This document shows, piece after piece, positions 52,600 through 62,055 of a stretch of DNA of 64,000 nucleotides. The DNA lies in contig MEPP01000025.1 of the NCBI GenBank assembly GCA_001769855.1, positions 248,001 through 312,000 of the forward strand, in the 5' to 3' direction. The position numbers and the translations under genes were made by a program. The DNA comes from Bdellovibrionales bacterium GWA2_49_15 (lineage in GTDB: Bacteria; Bdellovibrionota; Bacteriovoracia; Bacteriovoracales; Bacteriovoracaceae). Below the pieces are notes generated by a model. That model made no database searches. It was given only the letters and a program-made list of their open reading frames with translations, and was not told the origin of the DNA. Position 1 is the stretch's first letter, and each line of letters starts with the position of its first letter.

Positions 52600-53982
52600 C
52601 TAAAGTTGATAAATTAGTTTCTTAAAGTAGTTCCCTCTTTCTTCAAAATCCCTAAAGAAATCCGATGCGGGATTACCTGGACTTAGGAGAATAATATCGC
52701 CCGTTCGCGATTTTTGATAAGCAAATAATACGGATTCTTCAAATGAACCTACAATATAGGCTTGTGAATGATCACCCAAAGATCGATTGAGTCGCTCCTT
52801 GGATTCACCAACCAAAACAATTACCCGAGTAAGAGCAATTAGGTCCTTGGTATATTTTTCAAAATCAATTTCCTCATTATCCTTGCCGCCTGCAATTAAA
52901 ATAACAGGTTGTTTAAAAGCAGTGAGGCTTTTTATCATCTCTTCCATCGTTTCTGATTTAGAATCGTTATAAAAAGCAACCCCATTTTTTTCCATGAGAA
53001 ACTCTAAACGATGCGGAATTCCTGGAAAAAGTTCGATTGTTCTTTGAATAGCTGAGTCAGAGACTTCGAGTGCTTTGCAGGCGGTAATTGCGGCCAGCAG
53101 ATTTTCTCTATTTTCCTGACCAACAATACGCATCTTGGTTACGACAAATTCAGAATGATAGTGAATATTGGAATGAATTCTGCGGTCATGAAAGTGACTA
53201 CCCTGAATTTCATTCATCACTCCTAGAGTGACAAAGGATTTTCGTGAATACCAGTAGGTCTGACACTTAGCATTCCTAAAAAAAGTGTTGTTAGCGAGGG
53301 AATCAAAGTTCACCACTAAGACGTCATCAGGGGAAAGTGACTTTACAATTTTTAACTTGGTTTCAAGATAATCGCCCATGGATCTGAATGAGGCAGTTGG
53401 ATATGTGTCGCTTAAATTTGTGAAGACAATCATCTTGGGGTGAAAGCTATCCAGGCTGCGCATTTGTACTGCAGAAACTTCCACAATTACGAAATCAATC
53501 TCATCCTTATTGGGAAGCATCGAAAATTGGATAAATGGAGCATCACTTGTGCCACCGACAAAAACATTTTTGCCATCGAGTTTTAATGTATATCCGATCA
53601 TGTGCGCCACAGTAGTTCGACCATAGCTTCCACAGACGGCGATGATCGGACGACGGCAGAGTTTATTAGCGAGAGCAAACTCGCTATAGACTTCTTTGCC
53701 GGACTTTCGCGCTAATTCTAGTTGTGGCAACTCAGGATTTACAGCTGAGGAATAAACGACAACGTCGGCTTCTAAAAAATCATCATCTTTATGTTCTCCG
53801 AAAGTCATGGCCGGAGAAGGTTCAATGCGCTTTAATTTTTTGACAGCTTTGTTGAGATCAAAAATTGGCTTAATATCGGTAACTCTAATTTCGCATCCGA
53901 GTGAATTAAAAAAATTGATTAGAGCAAAGCCCGTTCGTCCAATTCCAACAACTAATATTTTTTTTCCGCGAAATCTGTCCAT
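52600..53982 (-). CDS. murD: MurD-like ligase with altered P-loop (UDP-MurNAc-L-Ala--D-Glu ligase by position)
   Basis: 460 residues. The position between mraY and ftsW, the length, DFVIVEVSAVQM, GIPHRLEF, NDSKSETMEEM, AGGKDN and LSPGNPASDFFRDFEERG identify it as MurD. The P-loop, however, is CGSYGRTTV (53611-53631) instead of GTNGKST, replacing the phosphate-binding Lys by Arg. The expected DHLDRH motif is replaced by DTYPTASFRS, and the GxHNxxN motif by GQENREN. The Lys that is carbamylated in MurD (YLETKLKI) seems kept. It may be weak, altered in mechanism or re-purposed. Confidence 0.85.
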   Translation of the reverse strand: MDRFRGKKILVVGIGRTGFALINFFNSLGCEIRVTDIKPIFDLNKAVKKLKRIEPSPAMTFGEHKDDDFLEADVVVYSSAVNPELPQLELARKSGKEVYSEFALANKLCRRPIIAVCGSYGRTTVAHMIGYTLKLDGKNVFVGGTSDAPFIQFSMLPNKDEIDFVIVEVSAVQMRSLDSFHPKMIVFTNLSDTYPTASFRSMGDYLETKLKIVKSLSPDDVLVVNFDSLANNTFFRNAKCQTYWYSRKSFVTLGVMNEIQGSHFHDRRIHSNIHYHSEFVVTKMRIVGQENRENLLAAITACKALEVSDSAIQRTIELFPGIPHRLEFLMEKNGVAFYNDSKSETMEEMIKSLTAFKQPVILIAGGKDNEEIDFEKYTKDLIALTRVIVLVGESKERLNRSLGDHSQAYIVGSFEESVLFAYQKSRTGDIILLSPGNPASDFFRDFEERGNYFKKLIYQL

Positions 53983-54017
53983 ATCTATCCCTCAATCCAG
54001 TTCTATATTGTCAGTGG

Positions 54018-55094
54018 TTATCTCAATTTCAAGGTCGCAATGGCGAAAATTGCCAAGCAAATACTTAAAATCCAAAACCTAACTATGACCTTGGGCTCTG
54101 GCCATCCCAAAAGCTCAAAATGATGATGAATGGGAGCCATCTTAAATATACGTTTTTTCCTAATCTTGTAAGACCCAACCTGCAAAATTACAGACACTGC
54201 TTCTATCACAAAAACACCGCCTATCAGTGCAAATAAAAACTCATTTTTAGTAAAAACAGATATTGCACCTAATACACCACCAAGTGAGAGACTACCCGCG
54301 TCTCCCATAAAAATTTGAGCGGGATAGGTGTTGTACCAAAGAAAACCGACACCGGCCCCGATAATTGCGGCGCATAAAACTGTTAATTCCCCAGCACCCT
54401 CAATATACGGAATATAAAGATAGCCAGCAATTTCCTTGTGTCCCGCGACATAAGCAAGCAAACCTAAACTCGAGGCCGAAGTGATGATTGGTCCAATGGC
54501 CAACCCGTCAAGCCCGTCAGTCAGGTTCACTGCATTGCTCGATCCAACGATGACAAAAGCTCCAAAAGGGATAAAGAATAGACCCAAATCCAGAATTGGG
54601 CCTTTGACAAACGGGATATATAGTTCAGTAGTTACGATCTTGGTTGAATAGGCAAAATAACAGACAAGCAAGGCCGTACCAAATTGCCAAGCAAGTTTGG
54701 CCCGCGGCACGACGCCGGTAGGGTCTTTTCGAAGAACCTTTAGATAATCGTCAATACCGCCTAGGACAAAATAAGAAACACCAGTAAAGAGCACGGCCCA
54801 TAGGGGCTTTGAAAAATAATTGCCAACAACAACTAAAGTTAAAAGGACAGAGCCAAAAATAAAAATGCCACCCATTGTTGGGGTGCCTGCCTTTTTTAAG
54901 TGGGACTGTGGGCCATCCGATCTCACAATCTGCCCAAACTGTTTTTGCTTCATATATTGAATGAAGAAATAACCCCATACCATTGCAATTAATGCCGAGA
55001 GGAGGAAGGCGACAAAAGATCTAAAGGTAATATAACGAAAAACGTTAAAAACTGAGAGTTCCTGAACAAATTGATAAACAAAGTGATAAAGCAT
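54018..55094 (-). CDS. mraY: Phospho-MurNAc-pentapeptide transferase MraY
   Basis: 358 residues with about ten membrane helices. Catalytic motifs are NAVNLTDGLDGLA (Asp pair), FMGDAGSLSLGG and APIHHHFELLG. It makes lipid I by transferring phospho-MurNAc-pentapeptide to undecaprenyl phosphate. It lies between murEF (63 bp) and murD (35 bp). Confidence 0.97.
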   Translation of the reverse strand: MLYHFVYQFVQELSVFNVFRYITFRSFVAFLLSALIAMVWGYFFIQYMKQKQFGQIVRSDGPQSHLKKAGTPTMGGIFIFGSVLLTLVVVGNYFSKPLWAVLFTGVSYFVLGGIDDYLKVLRKDPTGVVPRAKLAWQFGTALLVCYFAYSTKIVTTELYIPFVKGPILDLGLFFIPFGAFVIVGSSNAVNLTDGLDGLAIGPIITSASSLGLLAYVAGHKEIAGYLYIPYIEGAGELTVLCAAIIGAGVGFLWYNTYPAQIFMGDAGSLSLGGVLGAISVFTKNEFLFALIGGVFVIEAVSVILQVGSYKIRKKRIFKMAPIHHHFELLGWPEPKVIVRFWILSICLAIFAIATLKLR

Positions 55095-55157
55095 AAATAT
55101 AACTAGGTTGTTGCGTTGGGCAATATTATGTCAAGGATGACATCATTAGTAAAACAA

Positions 55158-57953
55158 TTACTTTGAATTTGGAAATAAGGTTTCAAGCTTTATAGAACGG
55201 CTTCCCTTAACAAAAATGTAGCCGATGTCCTTCAGGAGCGCCTGAAGTTGCTGTTTGCATTCATCAACGTTTCGAAATTGCCCGAGGGGTCTCGAGCCGA
55301 ATCCTTCGAGATAAAAACCTGAATACTGACCAATAAAGATGACGTTGGTAATGCCATGTGAATGCAAAAGCCGTCCAATTCTTTGATGACCTTCCTGGGC
55401 ATGTGTTCCTAATTCATTCATGTCACCAATAATAAAAAGGCATTCATTGAGCTGATGGCCTTTCATGATGACATAATTAACAAAGCTACTTAGGGAAATT
55501 TCCATCGAGCTAGGATTGGCATTATAGGCGTCAAGAAAAAGAAAACGATTGTTTTCGATTCGAACCTCTGAGCGATTATGCTGCGTTCGAAAAGTTTGAG
55601 CTGAATCAATCAGGTCTCTCTTTTTGTCAGGATATAACTTCAGGGCCAGAGTAAATGCTAAAGCCAAATCCTTAAAATTATGAATTCCGATGAGGTAGTT
55701 ATTTTCGAGGATAATCGACTCACTCGAATCGGTAAGCTCAATTTGATTGTAGGTCCGATAATTAGCTTTGATATTCCCATTTTTGCTTGCAACCAGGTAG
55801 GTCGCTTTGCTCTTCGGCAAAGCCGACAAAAGTGCATCGTCGCCGTCCGTGACGAACAGGGCGCGTGAGGATTTCATAACGTAATCATGAAGAATTCGTT
55901 TCTCATTATAAACACCGGTGCGATTGCCGAAAAATTCAAGATGAGAATCGCCGATGGAAGTGATAATACCTGCATCGGGAGAGGAAATATTGCAAAGATA
56001 ATTGATTTCGCCCGGATGGTTAGTCCCCATTTCTAAAATCGCAATGTCATGGTGATCTTTGATGGATAAAATTGTCAGAGGTAAACCAATATGGTTGTTT
56101 AAATTCCCCAGTGTTTTTTGAACCTTTCCAGGCATAGCATCATTGAGAAGATGATAAAGCATGTCCTTTGTTGTTGTTTTTCCATTTGAGCCGGTAATGC
56201 CAATGACAACCATTTCACGATTTTGGCGTAACCGCTGTAGATATTTCTTTGCAAGCTCACCTAAAAAGACTGTTGTATCGGAGACTAAAATAAATTGAAG
56301 ATCAGAATCTTTGGCAAAAAGTTTTTCGATGCGTGATTCATTGTGCTCATTGCTGTTCACAATGAAGCTGCGAATGCCTTTTGCTAGACAGGTTTCCAGG
56401 TAATCTGCGCCGTCGAATTTTTCTCCTACCAACGCCACAAAAGTCTGGCCGACCGAGATTGATCGTGAGTCAGTTGAAAAACCCGAGCTTATGCTCATTA
56501 GGGGGGGGCCGAAACTTTTAGTAAAGGAAGAAACTTTCTCAATCATCTTTAAAGTGGCGATAGATTCCAGTAATTCACTATCATTGAAGTGGTGGCGCTT
56601 GCCCTTAATTTCCTGATAGCTTTCATGGCCTTTTCCAGCGATGACGATAACATCAGATGGCTTCGCGGAATTAACTGTATCGCAGATAGCACGACGTCGA
56701 TCCAAGAGAATGGAATATTTTGTCCGTTTAATTCCGGCAACGATATCAGTTGCAATGGCAAGTGGTTCCTCAAAACGAGGATTGTCATCAGTGATAATAA
56801 TTTCATCGCAATACTTATCGGCAATTTGACCCATGACAGGGCGTTTAGTTTTGTCACGATTTCCGCCACATCCGAAGATAACAGTGAGCTTGTGCCCAAA
56901 GTATATTTTGCGAGTCTCCGAGAGGACTTTTTCAAGTCCGTCGGGTGTATGAGCATAATCAACGATAACATCACCGATGCCATCCATATGATGGACTGAA
57001 AATCTTCCTGGAGGAGGTTGAAGTTTTGCGAGTAACTTATGAGCGAAGATAATTCCCAAAGACTCTAAGACAGAAATGGCGAGACATAAGTTATGGTAAT
57101 TAAATTCGACCTTTAAAAAAGAAGGAAGTTCTTGGGGTAAGTCAAGCTTACGTGCCAGTAGAATTTTGTCTTGAAAAGCTGGAGCCGCCGCCAATATTTG
57201 TTGAAACAACAATGTTGAATCTGGGCTAACAATCAATTTCCCGCTAAGGCTTCGCAATATTTTTAATTTTGAATTAAAGTAGTTGGAAAAATTTCCATGA
57301 TAGTCCAAGTGGTCATGGGTTAAATTAGTCCAACCAGCACATTGGAAGCGCAAATCGAGAAAGCGATCTTGCTCCAGCGCGTGACTACTTGCCTCCAGGA
57401 ATAAGTACTCAATTTTTTGATCGGTCAGTTCATGCAAAGTCTCACGCAGCTCAAAATAATCAGGAGTAGTAAGTAGAGAATCCCTGATTTTTCTAGTGCC
57501 GATATAGAGACCTATTGTGCCAAGGGATGCAGCTTTTATGCCCGCAAGACTTGTGAGCTGGTTTAAGAAAAATACCGTCGAAGACTTCCCATTAGTCCCG
57601 GTAACTGCGACAATTTTCAAAGCGTCAGTGTGCTGTTTTCCAAAAACGAGGTCACAGATCTCGACATAATTTTTATTGGCAAAAAAACTTTTAGAGATTA
57701 TTTTGTTTACCGCGCGAGGAAAATTAAAATCGCAGGGTAAAAGGAAGTTGTTACACTGAGATTTTGAAAAACGCTCGAGAAATACGCTATTTGCCTTCTC
57801 GTCATTTTCCTTTAGATTGTAGACGACCAAATCCTGGGGGCCGGCATTTTCAAGAGTAGAAGTTACTCTTGAAATTTGGCCATCGCTAACAATGTGAGCC
57901 TCATCATCGAATTTCAATGCATGTACAATATCGCGGAGGTGTGTTTTTTTCAT
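55158..57953 (-). CDS. murEF: MurE-MurF fusion ligase
   Basis: 931 residues, both ligases in one frame. The MurE half (about 1-470) has TGTNGKSSTVFF (P-loop), ASSHALEQDRF, LTHDHLDYHGN, PPGRFSVH, DYAHTPDG and DDNPRFEEP. The DNPR motif marks meso-diaminopimelate as the substrate. The MurF half (about 480-931) has TGSNGKTTTKDM, EMGTNHPGEINY, GDSHLEFFG, DAYNANPSSME and GDMNELG. It adds meso-DAP and then D-Ala-D-Ala. MurE-MurF fusions are known in Bordetella. ftsI ends 3 nt before it. Confidence 0.95.
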   Translation of the reverse strand: MKKTHLRDIVHALKFDDEAHIVSDGQISRVTSTLENAGPQDLVVYNLKENDEKANSVFLERFSKSQCNNFLLPCDFNFPRAVNKIISKSFFANKNYVEICDLVFGKQHTDALKIVAVTGTNGKSSTVFFLNQLTSLAGIKAASLGTIGLYIGTRKIRDSLLTTPDYFELRETLHELTDQKIEYLFLEASSHALEQDRFLDLRFQCAGWTNLTHDHLDYHGNFSNYFNSKLKILRSLSGKLIVSPDSTLLFQQILAAAPAFQDKILLARKLDLPQELPSFLKVEFNYHNLCLAISVLESLGIIFAHKLLAKLQPPPGRFSVHHMDGIGDVIVDYAHTPDGLEKVLSETRKIYFGHKLTVIFGCGGNRDKTKRPVMGQIADKYCDEIIITDDNPRFEEPLAIATDIVAGIKRTKYSILLDRRRAICDTVNSAKPSDVIVIAGKGHESYQEIKGKRHHFNDSELLESIATLKMIEKVSSFTKSFGPPLMSISSGFSTDSRSISVGQTFVALVGEKFDGADYLETCLAKGIRSFIVNSNEHNESRIEKLFAKDSDLQFILVSDTTVFLGELAKKYLQRLRQNREMVVIGITGSNGKTTTKDMLYHLLNDAMPGKVQKTLGNLNNHIGLPLTILSIKDHHDIAILEMGTNHPGEINYLCNISSPDAGIITSIGDSHLEFFGNRTGVYNEKRILHDYVMKSSRALFVTDGDDALLSALPKSKATYLVASKNGNIKANYRTYNQIELTDSSESIILENNYLIGIHNFKDLALAFTLALKLYPDKKRDLIDSAQTFRTQHNRSEVRIENNRFLFLDAYNANPSSMEISLSSFVNYVIMKGHQLNECLFIIGDMNELGTHAQEGHQRIGRLLHSHGITNVIFIGQYSGFYLEGFGSRPLGQFRNVDECKQQLQALLKDIGYIFVKGSRSIKLETLFPNSK

Positions 57954-57956
57954 AAT

Positions 57957-59879
57957 CTATTCGACTGTGGGTGGCTCGTAGTATAAATCGACTTCGGTGG
58001 CTTGATCGGAGAGAACTGTTCCGGCCGAAGGTGTTTGTCGTGAAACCAATCCGACACCGTGATGGGTCACCTTCACGGATAATTTTGTGGTAAGTGCTTC
58101 GATGCTTTGTTTGTCCAGACCTGTGAAGTTCGGCAAGATATGTCCACTATGGAAGAGGGCGCTTTGATTTCGAACAATGATGTCACTGGCTTCGTGTTCC
58201 GGTGGTGTTTTAGTTTCTCCCACATTTATGATCATTTTATCTCTTACGAGGATGTGCTCCATAACTTTTTTAAAAACAGGCGCCGCCACGTCATTTCCAT
58301 AATATTTTTTACCAGTGGGATTATCTACATAAACGTAGACGACATATTTTTTTGTGGTATTCACAGAGAAACCAATAAAACCAGGTATATAACCATGATA
58401 GCCGCCGCTTTCAGATGGTCGTTGTGTTGTGCTGGTTTTTCCTGCGATTTTAAAAAGAGGAATCTTGGCATTTCCACCTGTTCCTTCCTCTACCGCCTTA
58501 GTCAAGATAGTGGTCAAGGCGGCGATGGTTTCCTTACTTAAGATTCGCATTCCTGGAGCTTGTATGGTCGCTTTCAGCAACGTTGGTTGTATAAAAGTTC
58601 CGCCGTTTGCGATCATAGCATAGGCCGATAAGACCTGGATGGGTGTAATAGCCATGCCCTGTCCAAAAGAGATGTTACTCAAGCGAAGTGGTGTGACCTC
58701 ACTAATCACGGGCATAATTCCGCGCGATTCGCCGGCATACTCGATTCCTGATTTTTTTCCTAATCCAAACTTATCATAAAAATACAGAAGTCTTGGTGAA
58801 CCAAGTTCAAACGCTATTTTTGTTGTACCTATATTGGAGCTATATTTTAAAATATCAGTAACTGTTAACCATTCAAATTTTTTTTTGCTCTCAGCTTCCT
58901 TGATAATATGGTCTCCTACCCTAAACTGACCATGTTCACAGAAATACTTTTTTGTAGCTGTAGCGAGTCCAGACTCCATGGCGGCTGCCACGGTGAAGGT
59001 TTTTGCAATTGAGCCGGGCTCAATTGGATCTGTAATAAATGAGAGGCGTTGATATTTACGATTTAACTCACTGGGGCGGTTTGGGTCGTAGGAAGGGTAA
59101 TTCGCTATCGCCAGGATTTCTCCCGAATCGGCATCCATAACGCCAATGCCTCCCATTTTTGCGCCGTTTTCAATCACGGCATCACGCAATTGCTTTTCTG
59201 CATTCGCTTGAATCTCAAGATCCAGAGATAGCTGAAGATTGCTGCCCGGGTCTCCCGGATCGATAGAAGTTGTTTTTAAAGGGCGGCCTTTTGCATCCTT
59301 TATAAAACGTATGATATGAGGCTTGCCCTTAAGTTGTGTGTCAAAAAAATATTCTGAACCCGAAAGGCCCTTATTATCTTGTCCAACAAATCCAAGAATT
59401 TGCGAGGAGATTTCATTGTTTGGATATAATCTGATTGAATTTTCTTCAATAAAAACACCTTTTAGTTTTCTAATTTCATCAGCTTGAATCTCGGAAAGGC
59501 GATAATGGCGAGCAATCCATGTATACTTTTGTTTGTTCGCTAATTTCTTGGCCAGGTGTTTGGCCTTGAAGTCGGGAACGATTCTCTCCAAATCGGAGTA
59601 GACTTGCTTGTCTAAAACAAGTTTGGGAATAACAAACAAATTGTAGGCCTTGAGATTGATCGCGAGTGGTGACCCATTTCGATCTGAAATGTTGCCGCGG
59701 TCAGGATAAAAGGTGACCTCGCGAATAATTTGACTGTTGGAATATCTGAGTAGCTTTTCACGATTTATAATTTGCAGATAGCTGGCCTTAATAACGACTA
59801 AAACAAAGATCGACATTACAAAGGTAAAGGCAATTGTGATTCTGAGCTTGCGCTGGCCAATTTCCTCGGCTGAATTCAT
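57957..59879 (-). CDS. ftsI: Septal transpeptidase FtsI (class B PBP) with PASTA domain
   Basis: 640 residues. A membrane helix (about 15-32), a pedestal domain and the transpeptidase domain (about 245-560) with SIAKTF (SxxK; GSIAKTFTVAAAM), YSSN (SxN) and AGKTSTTQ. The third motif is KTS, not the usual KTG (58431-58439). A C-terminal PASTA domain occupies about 580-635. It cross-links septal peptidoglycan with FtsW. The 3' end lies 3 nt before murEF, and ftsL overlaps its start by 4 nt. Confidence 0.95.
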   Translation of the reverse strand: MNSAEEIGQRKLRITIAFTFVMSIFVLVVIKASYLQIINREKLLRYSNSQIIREVTFYPDRGNISDRNGSPLAINLKAYNLFVIPKLVLDKQVYSDLERIVPDFKAKHLAKKLANKQKYTWIARHYRLSEIQADEIRKLKGVFIEENSIRLYPNNEISSQILGFVGQDNKGLSGSEYFFDTQLKGKPHIIRFIKDAKGRPLKTTSIDPGDPGSNLQLSLDLEIQANAEKQLRDAVIENGAKMGGIGVMDADSGEILAIANYPSYDPNRPSELNRKYQRLSFITDPIEPGSIAKTFTVAAAMESGLATATKKYFCEHGQFRVGDHIIKEAESKKKFEWLTVTDILKYSSNIGTTKIAFELGSPRLLYFYDKFGLGKKSGIEYAGESRGIMPVISEVTPLRLSNISFGQGMAITPIQVLSAYAMIANGGTFIQPTLLKATIQAPGMRILSKETIAALTTILTKAVEEGTGGNAKIPLFKIAGKTSTTQRPSESGGYHGYIPGFIGFSVNTTKKYVVYVYVDNPTGKKYYGNDVAAPVFKKVMEHILVRDKMIINVGETKTPPEHEASDIIVRNQSALFHSGHILPNFTGLDKQSIEALTTKLSVKVTHHGVGLVSRQTPSAGTVLSDQATEVDLYYEPPTVE

Positions 59880-60178
59880 GGTACCACGATTATTTTTTCT
59901 GATTTAGGCTCAACAAAACCTAATTTCCACGCCAATTTTTTTAAATTTTCACTCGAAAGCAAACGTGCCTTTCTTGCGTGAAGATCCCTGTTTTCAGTTT
60001 TAAATAAATCAATCTGCTTTGTGATTGCTGCAATCTCATAATCGAGTTCTACATTTTTTAGTCGGAACATTAAAAATAGAGATGCTAAGCTGATGGCGAG
60101 GGTGAAAAAAAGCAATATTTTGCTATTAAATAACTTTGAGTCCTTAAAAAGTTTCTTTTTCTTTATGCTTTTGAACAT
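59876..60178 (-). CDS. ftsL: Cell-division protein FtsL-like
   Basis: 100 residues: a basic cytoplasmic N-terminus (about 1-20), one membrane helix (about 20-40) and a periplasmic coiled coil (about 42-85) ending in LAWKLGFVEPKSEKIIVV. The size and place between rsmH and ftsI fit FtsL, which is too divergent to be identified by motif. It overlaps rsmH by 35 nt. Confidence 0.88.
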   Translation of the reverse strand: MFKSIKKKKLFKDSKLFNSKILLFFTLAISLASLFLMFRLKNVELDYEIAAITKQIDLFKTENRDLHARKARLLSSENLKKLAWKLGFVEPKSEKIIVVP

Positions 60179-61115
60179 ATGCTTCTAACTTTGACAACTC
60201 CAGTAGTCTAAGTTTAGCACTTCTTGAACGCGAGTTGCTTTTTATTTCTGTTTCCGTTGGGATAATTGGACTTTTTGTGATTATCCGATATTTTTTATCA
60301 TGTTTATTTAGATCACGAAAAAAATGCTTAACGATCCTATCTTCAAGGCTGTGAAAAGTAATAATACCCAGACGACATTTGTCCGCCTGCAGTTGCTTAA
60401 AATTTTCCAGCAGAGACATGAGGGCATCGAGTTCGGCATTTACGGCAATACGGAGTGCTTGAAAGGTTTTTGTCGCAGGATGGGTACGACCGTGTCTCAA
60501 TTTTTTTGGATAGGCATGGAAGATAACGGCTTCTAATTCACTGGTTTTTTGAATGGCCCCTACATCCTTTCTGTGTTCTACGATACGTTTTGAAAGTCGA
60601 CGGGCAAAAGGGTCTTCGCCGTATTTAAATAAAATTTCTGCTAACTTCTCTTCAGAAAACTGATTCACGATATCGGCGGCAGTTAATTCAAGGCTGGCAT
60701 CCATTCTCATGTCGAGAGGTCCATCATGACGAAAACTAAACCCCCGTTCGGCAGTGTCAAACTGGTGCGAGGAAACTCCTAAATCGGCCAAAATAAGAAT
60801 GGTTTTGGAAGGGTTCCACCACGGGTGGACACTGAGGGTGTGTGCAAACTGGTTGAAATTTTGATGGACGAGGGAGATTCTCGTGTGCAAGTCGAGCGAT
60901 TCAGAAAATTTTTTTCCATGCTCAATGGCATCCTTGTCTTGATCAAAGCCGATGACGCGTAAGTTTTTAAATTTGTCTAAGGCCGCAAAGCTGTGCCCGC
61001 CTCCGCCAAAAGTGAGATCGACCAAAAGACATTCTTCATGGTCTGCAACAAGTTCAAAAAGATTTAAAATGACTTCATTTAACAGAACAGGTACATGGTA
61101 ACCCGGGTCAAACAT
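60144..61115 (-). CDS. rsmH: 16S rRNA m4C1402 methyltransferase RsmH (MraW)
   Basis: 323 residues. The SAM motif is DLTFGGGGHS (about 33-42), with HVPVLLNEV at the start, DLGVSSHQFDTAERGFSF, GPLDMRMD and TFHSLEDRIVKHFF. It methylates C1402 of 16S rRNA with RsmI. It is the second gene of the dcw operon and overlaps ftsL by 35 nt. mraZ, often its neighbour, is absent. Confidence 0.96.
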   Translation of the reverse strand: MFDPGYHVPVLLNEVILNLFELVADHEECLLVDLTFGGGGHSFAALDKFKNLRVIGFDQDKDAIEHGKKFSESLDLHTRISLVHQNFNQFAHTLSVHPWWNPSKTILILADLGVSSHQFDTAERGFSFRHDGPLDMRMDASLELTAADIVNQFSEEKLAEILFKYGEDPFARRLSKRIVEHRKDVGAIQKTSELEAVIFHAYPKKLRHGRTHPATKTFQALRIAVNAELDALMSLLENFKQLQADKCRLGIITFHSLEDRIVKHFFRDLNKHDKKYRIITKSPIIPTETEIKSNSRSRSAKLRLLELSKLEAYVQKHKEKETF

Positions 61116-61116
61116 A

Positions 61117-61971
61117 TTAGCTTAATAATGTGTGAACAATTTTCTTTTGTTGTTCATTCATAGAATCTTGCGGCGTAATAATTCCGATATCATTTTCAGA
61201 GTGGTATTGAATGGGAGATTTTGATAGTTTCGGAATAGCAAATTTAATCAGTGCCTGCGCCATGACATTATTACTCTTCATGACCTTCATGATCTCATCC
61301 AGTGTACAATGAACCTCCTTCCAACAGTCATAATCGGTCACCATCGCGATAGTGGCATAAGCCATTCCGGCTTCCTTTGCCAAATAGGACTCAGGGACAT
61401 TAGTCATTCCAATGACGGTTGCGCCAAAAGAGCGATAAATATTTGACTCCGCCTTACTTGAAAACTGAGGACCTTCAATACAGATATAGGACCCGTCTTT
61501 GCGCACAGGAATTTTCAACTCGAGACAGCATAAGTGAATAAATTTTTGCATCTCTGAATCAATGGGTGCAGCAACCGACACATGCCCGACTATGCCATTG
61601 CCAAAATAACTCCGCTCACGCTGTCCCTTCGTCCAGTCAATAAATTGGTCAGGCAGGACAAAGGAGCCAGGGGGACATTCCTCTTTAAGTGAGCCAACGG
61701 CTGAAATGCTAATTAAGTATTTAACGCCTAAAGATTTTAGAGCATAAATATTGGCCCTATAATTCACCTCGCTTGGCAAATAAGAATGTTTCCTGCCGTG
61801 TCTCGGTAGAAAATAAAAAATAGAACCGTCAATTTCTGCCTCAATAATTTTATCAGAAGGCTTCCCGAAAGGAGTCGATATATCGTGTTCTTTGATCAAT
61901 TTTATCGATTCAAGATCATAGACACCGCTGCCACCAATAACACCAATTTTACCATTTGAAATTTTTGCCAT
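61117..61971 (-). CDS. mtnP: 5'-methylthioadenosine phosphorylase
   Basis: 284 residues of the PNP/MTAP family: GVIGGSGVYDL (about 10-20), LPRHGRKHSYLPSEVNYRANIY (as RHGRKHS and VNYRANIY), CIEGPQFSS and GMTNVPESYLAKEAGMAYATIAMVTDYD (as GMTNVPES and VTDYD). It cleaves MTA in methionine salvage. GGAG precedes its ATG, and a TTACAA-17-TATATT promoter is upstream. It heads the dcw operon, 1 nt before rsmH. Confidence 0.94.
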   Translation of the reverse strand: MAKISNGKIGVIGGSGVYDLESIKLIKEHDISTPFGKPSDKIIEAEIDGSIFYFLPRHGRKHSYLPSEVNYRANIYALKSLGVKYLISISAVGSLKEECPPGSFVLPDQFIDWTKGQRERSYFGNGIVGHVSVAAPIDSEMQKFIHLCCLELKIPVRKDGSYICIEGPQFSSKAESNIYRSFGATVIGMTNVPESYLAKEAGMAYATIAMVTDYDCWKEVHCTLDEIMKVMKSNNVMAQALIKFAIPKLSKSPIQYHSENDIGIITPQDSMNEQQKKIVHTLLS

Positions 61972-61984
61972 ATTATCTCCGGCC

Positions 61985-62014
61985 TTGACTTAAAAGTTAT
62001 TTGATTAATATAAT
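61985..62014 (+). promoter_or_regulatory. Sigma-70-type promoter of the lipase-like gene
   Basis: TTGACT at 61985-61990 and TATAAT at 62009-62014 are separated by 18 nt, 42 nt before the start codon. Confidence 0.75.
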
Positions 62015-62035
62015 CGATCGTGAGCAAACTTGTAA
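62007..62035 (-). promoter_or_regulatory. Sigma-70-type promoter of the mtnP-dcw operon
   Basis: On the minus strand, TTACAA (62035-62030), 17 nt, then TATATT (62012-62007). Its -10 shares bases with the opposing TATAAT, so the two promoters overlap. Confidence 0.65.
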
Positions 62036-62055
62036 GAAAAAGATCCTGTTAAATC

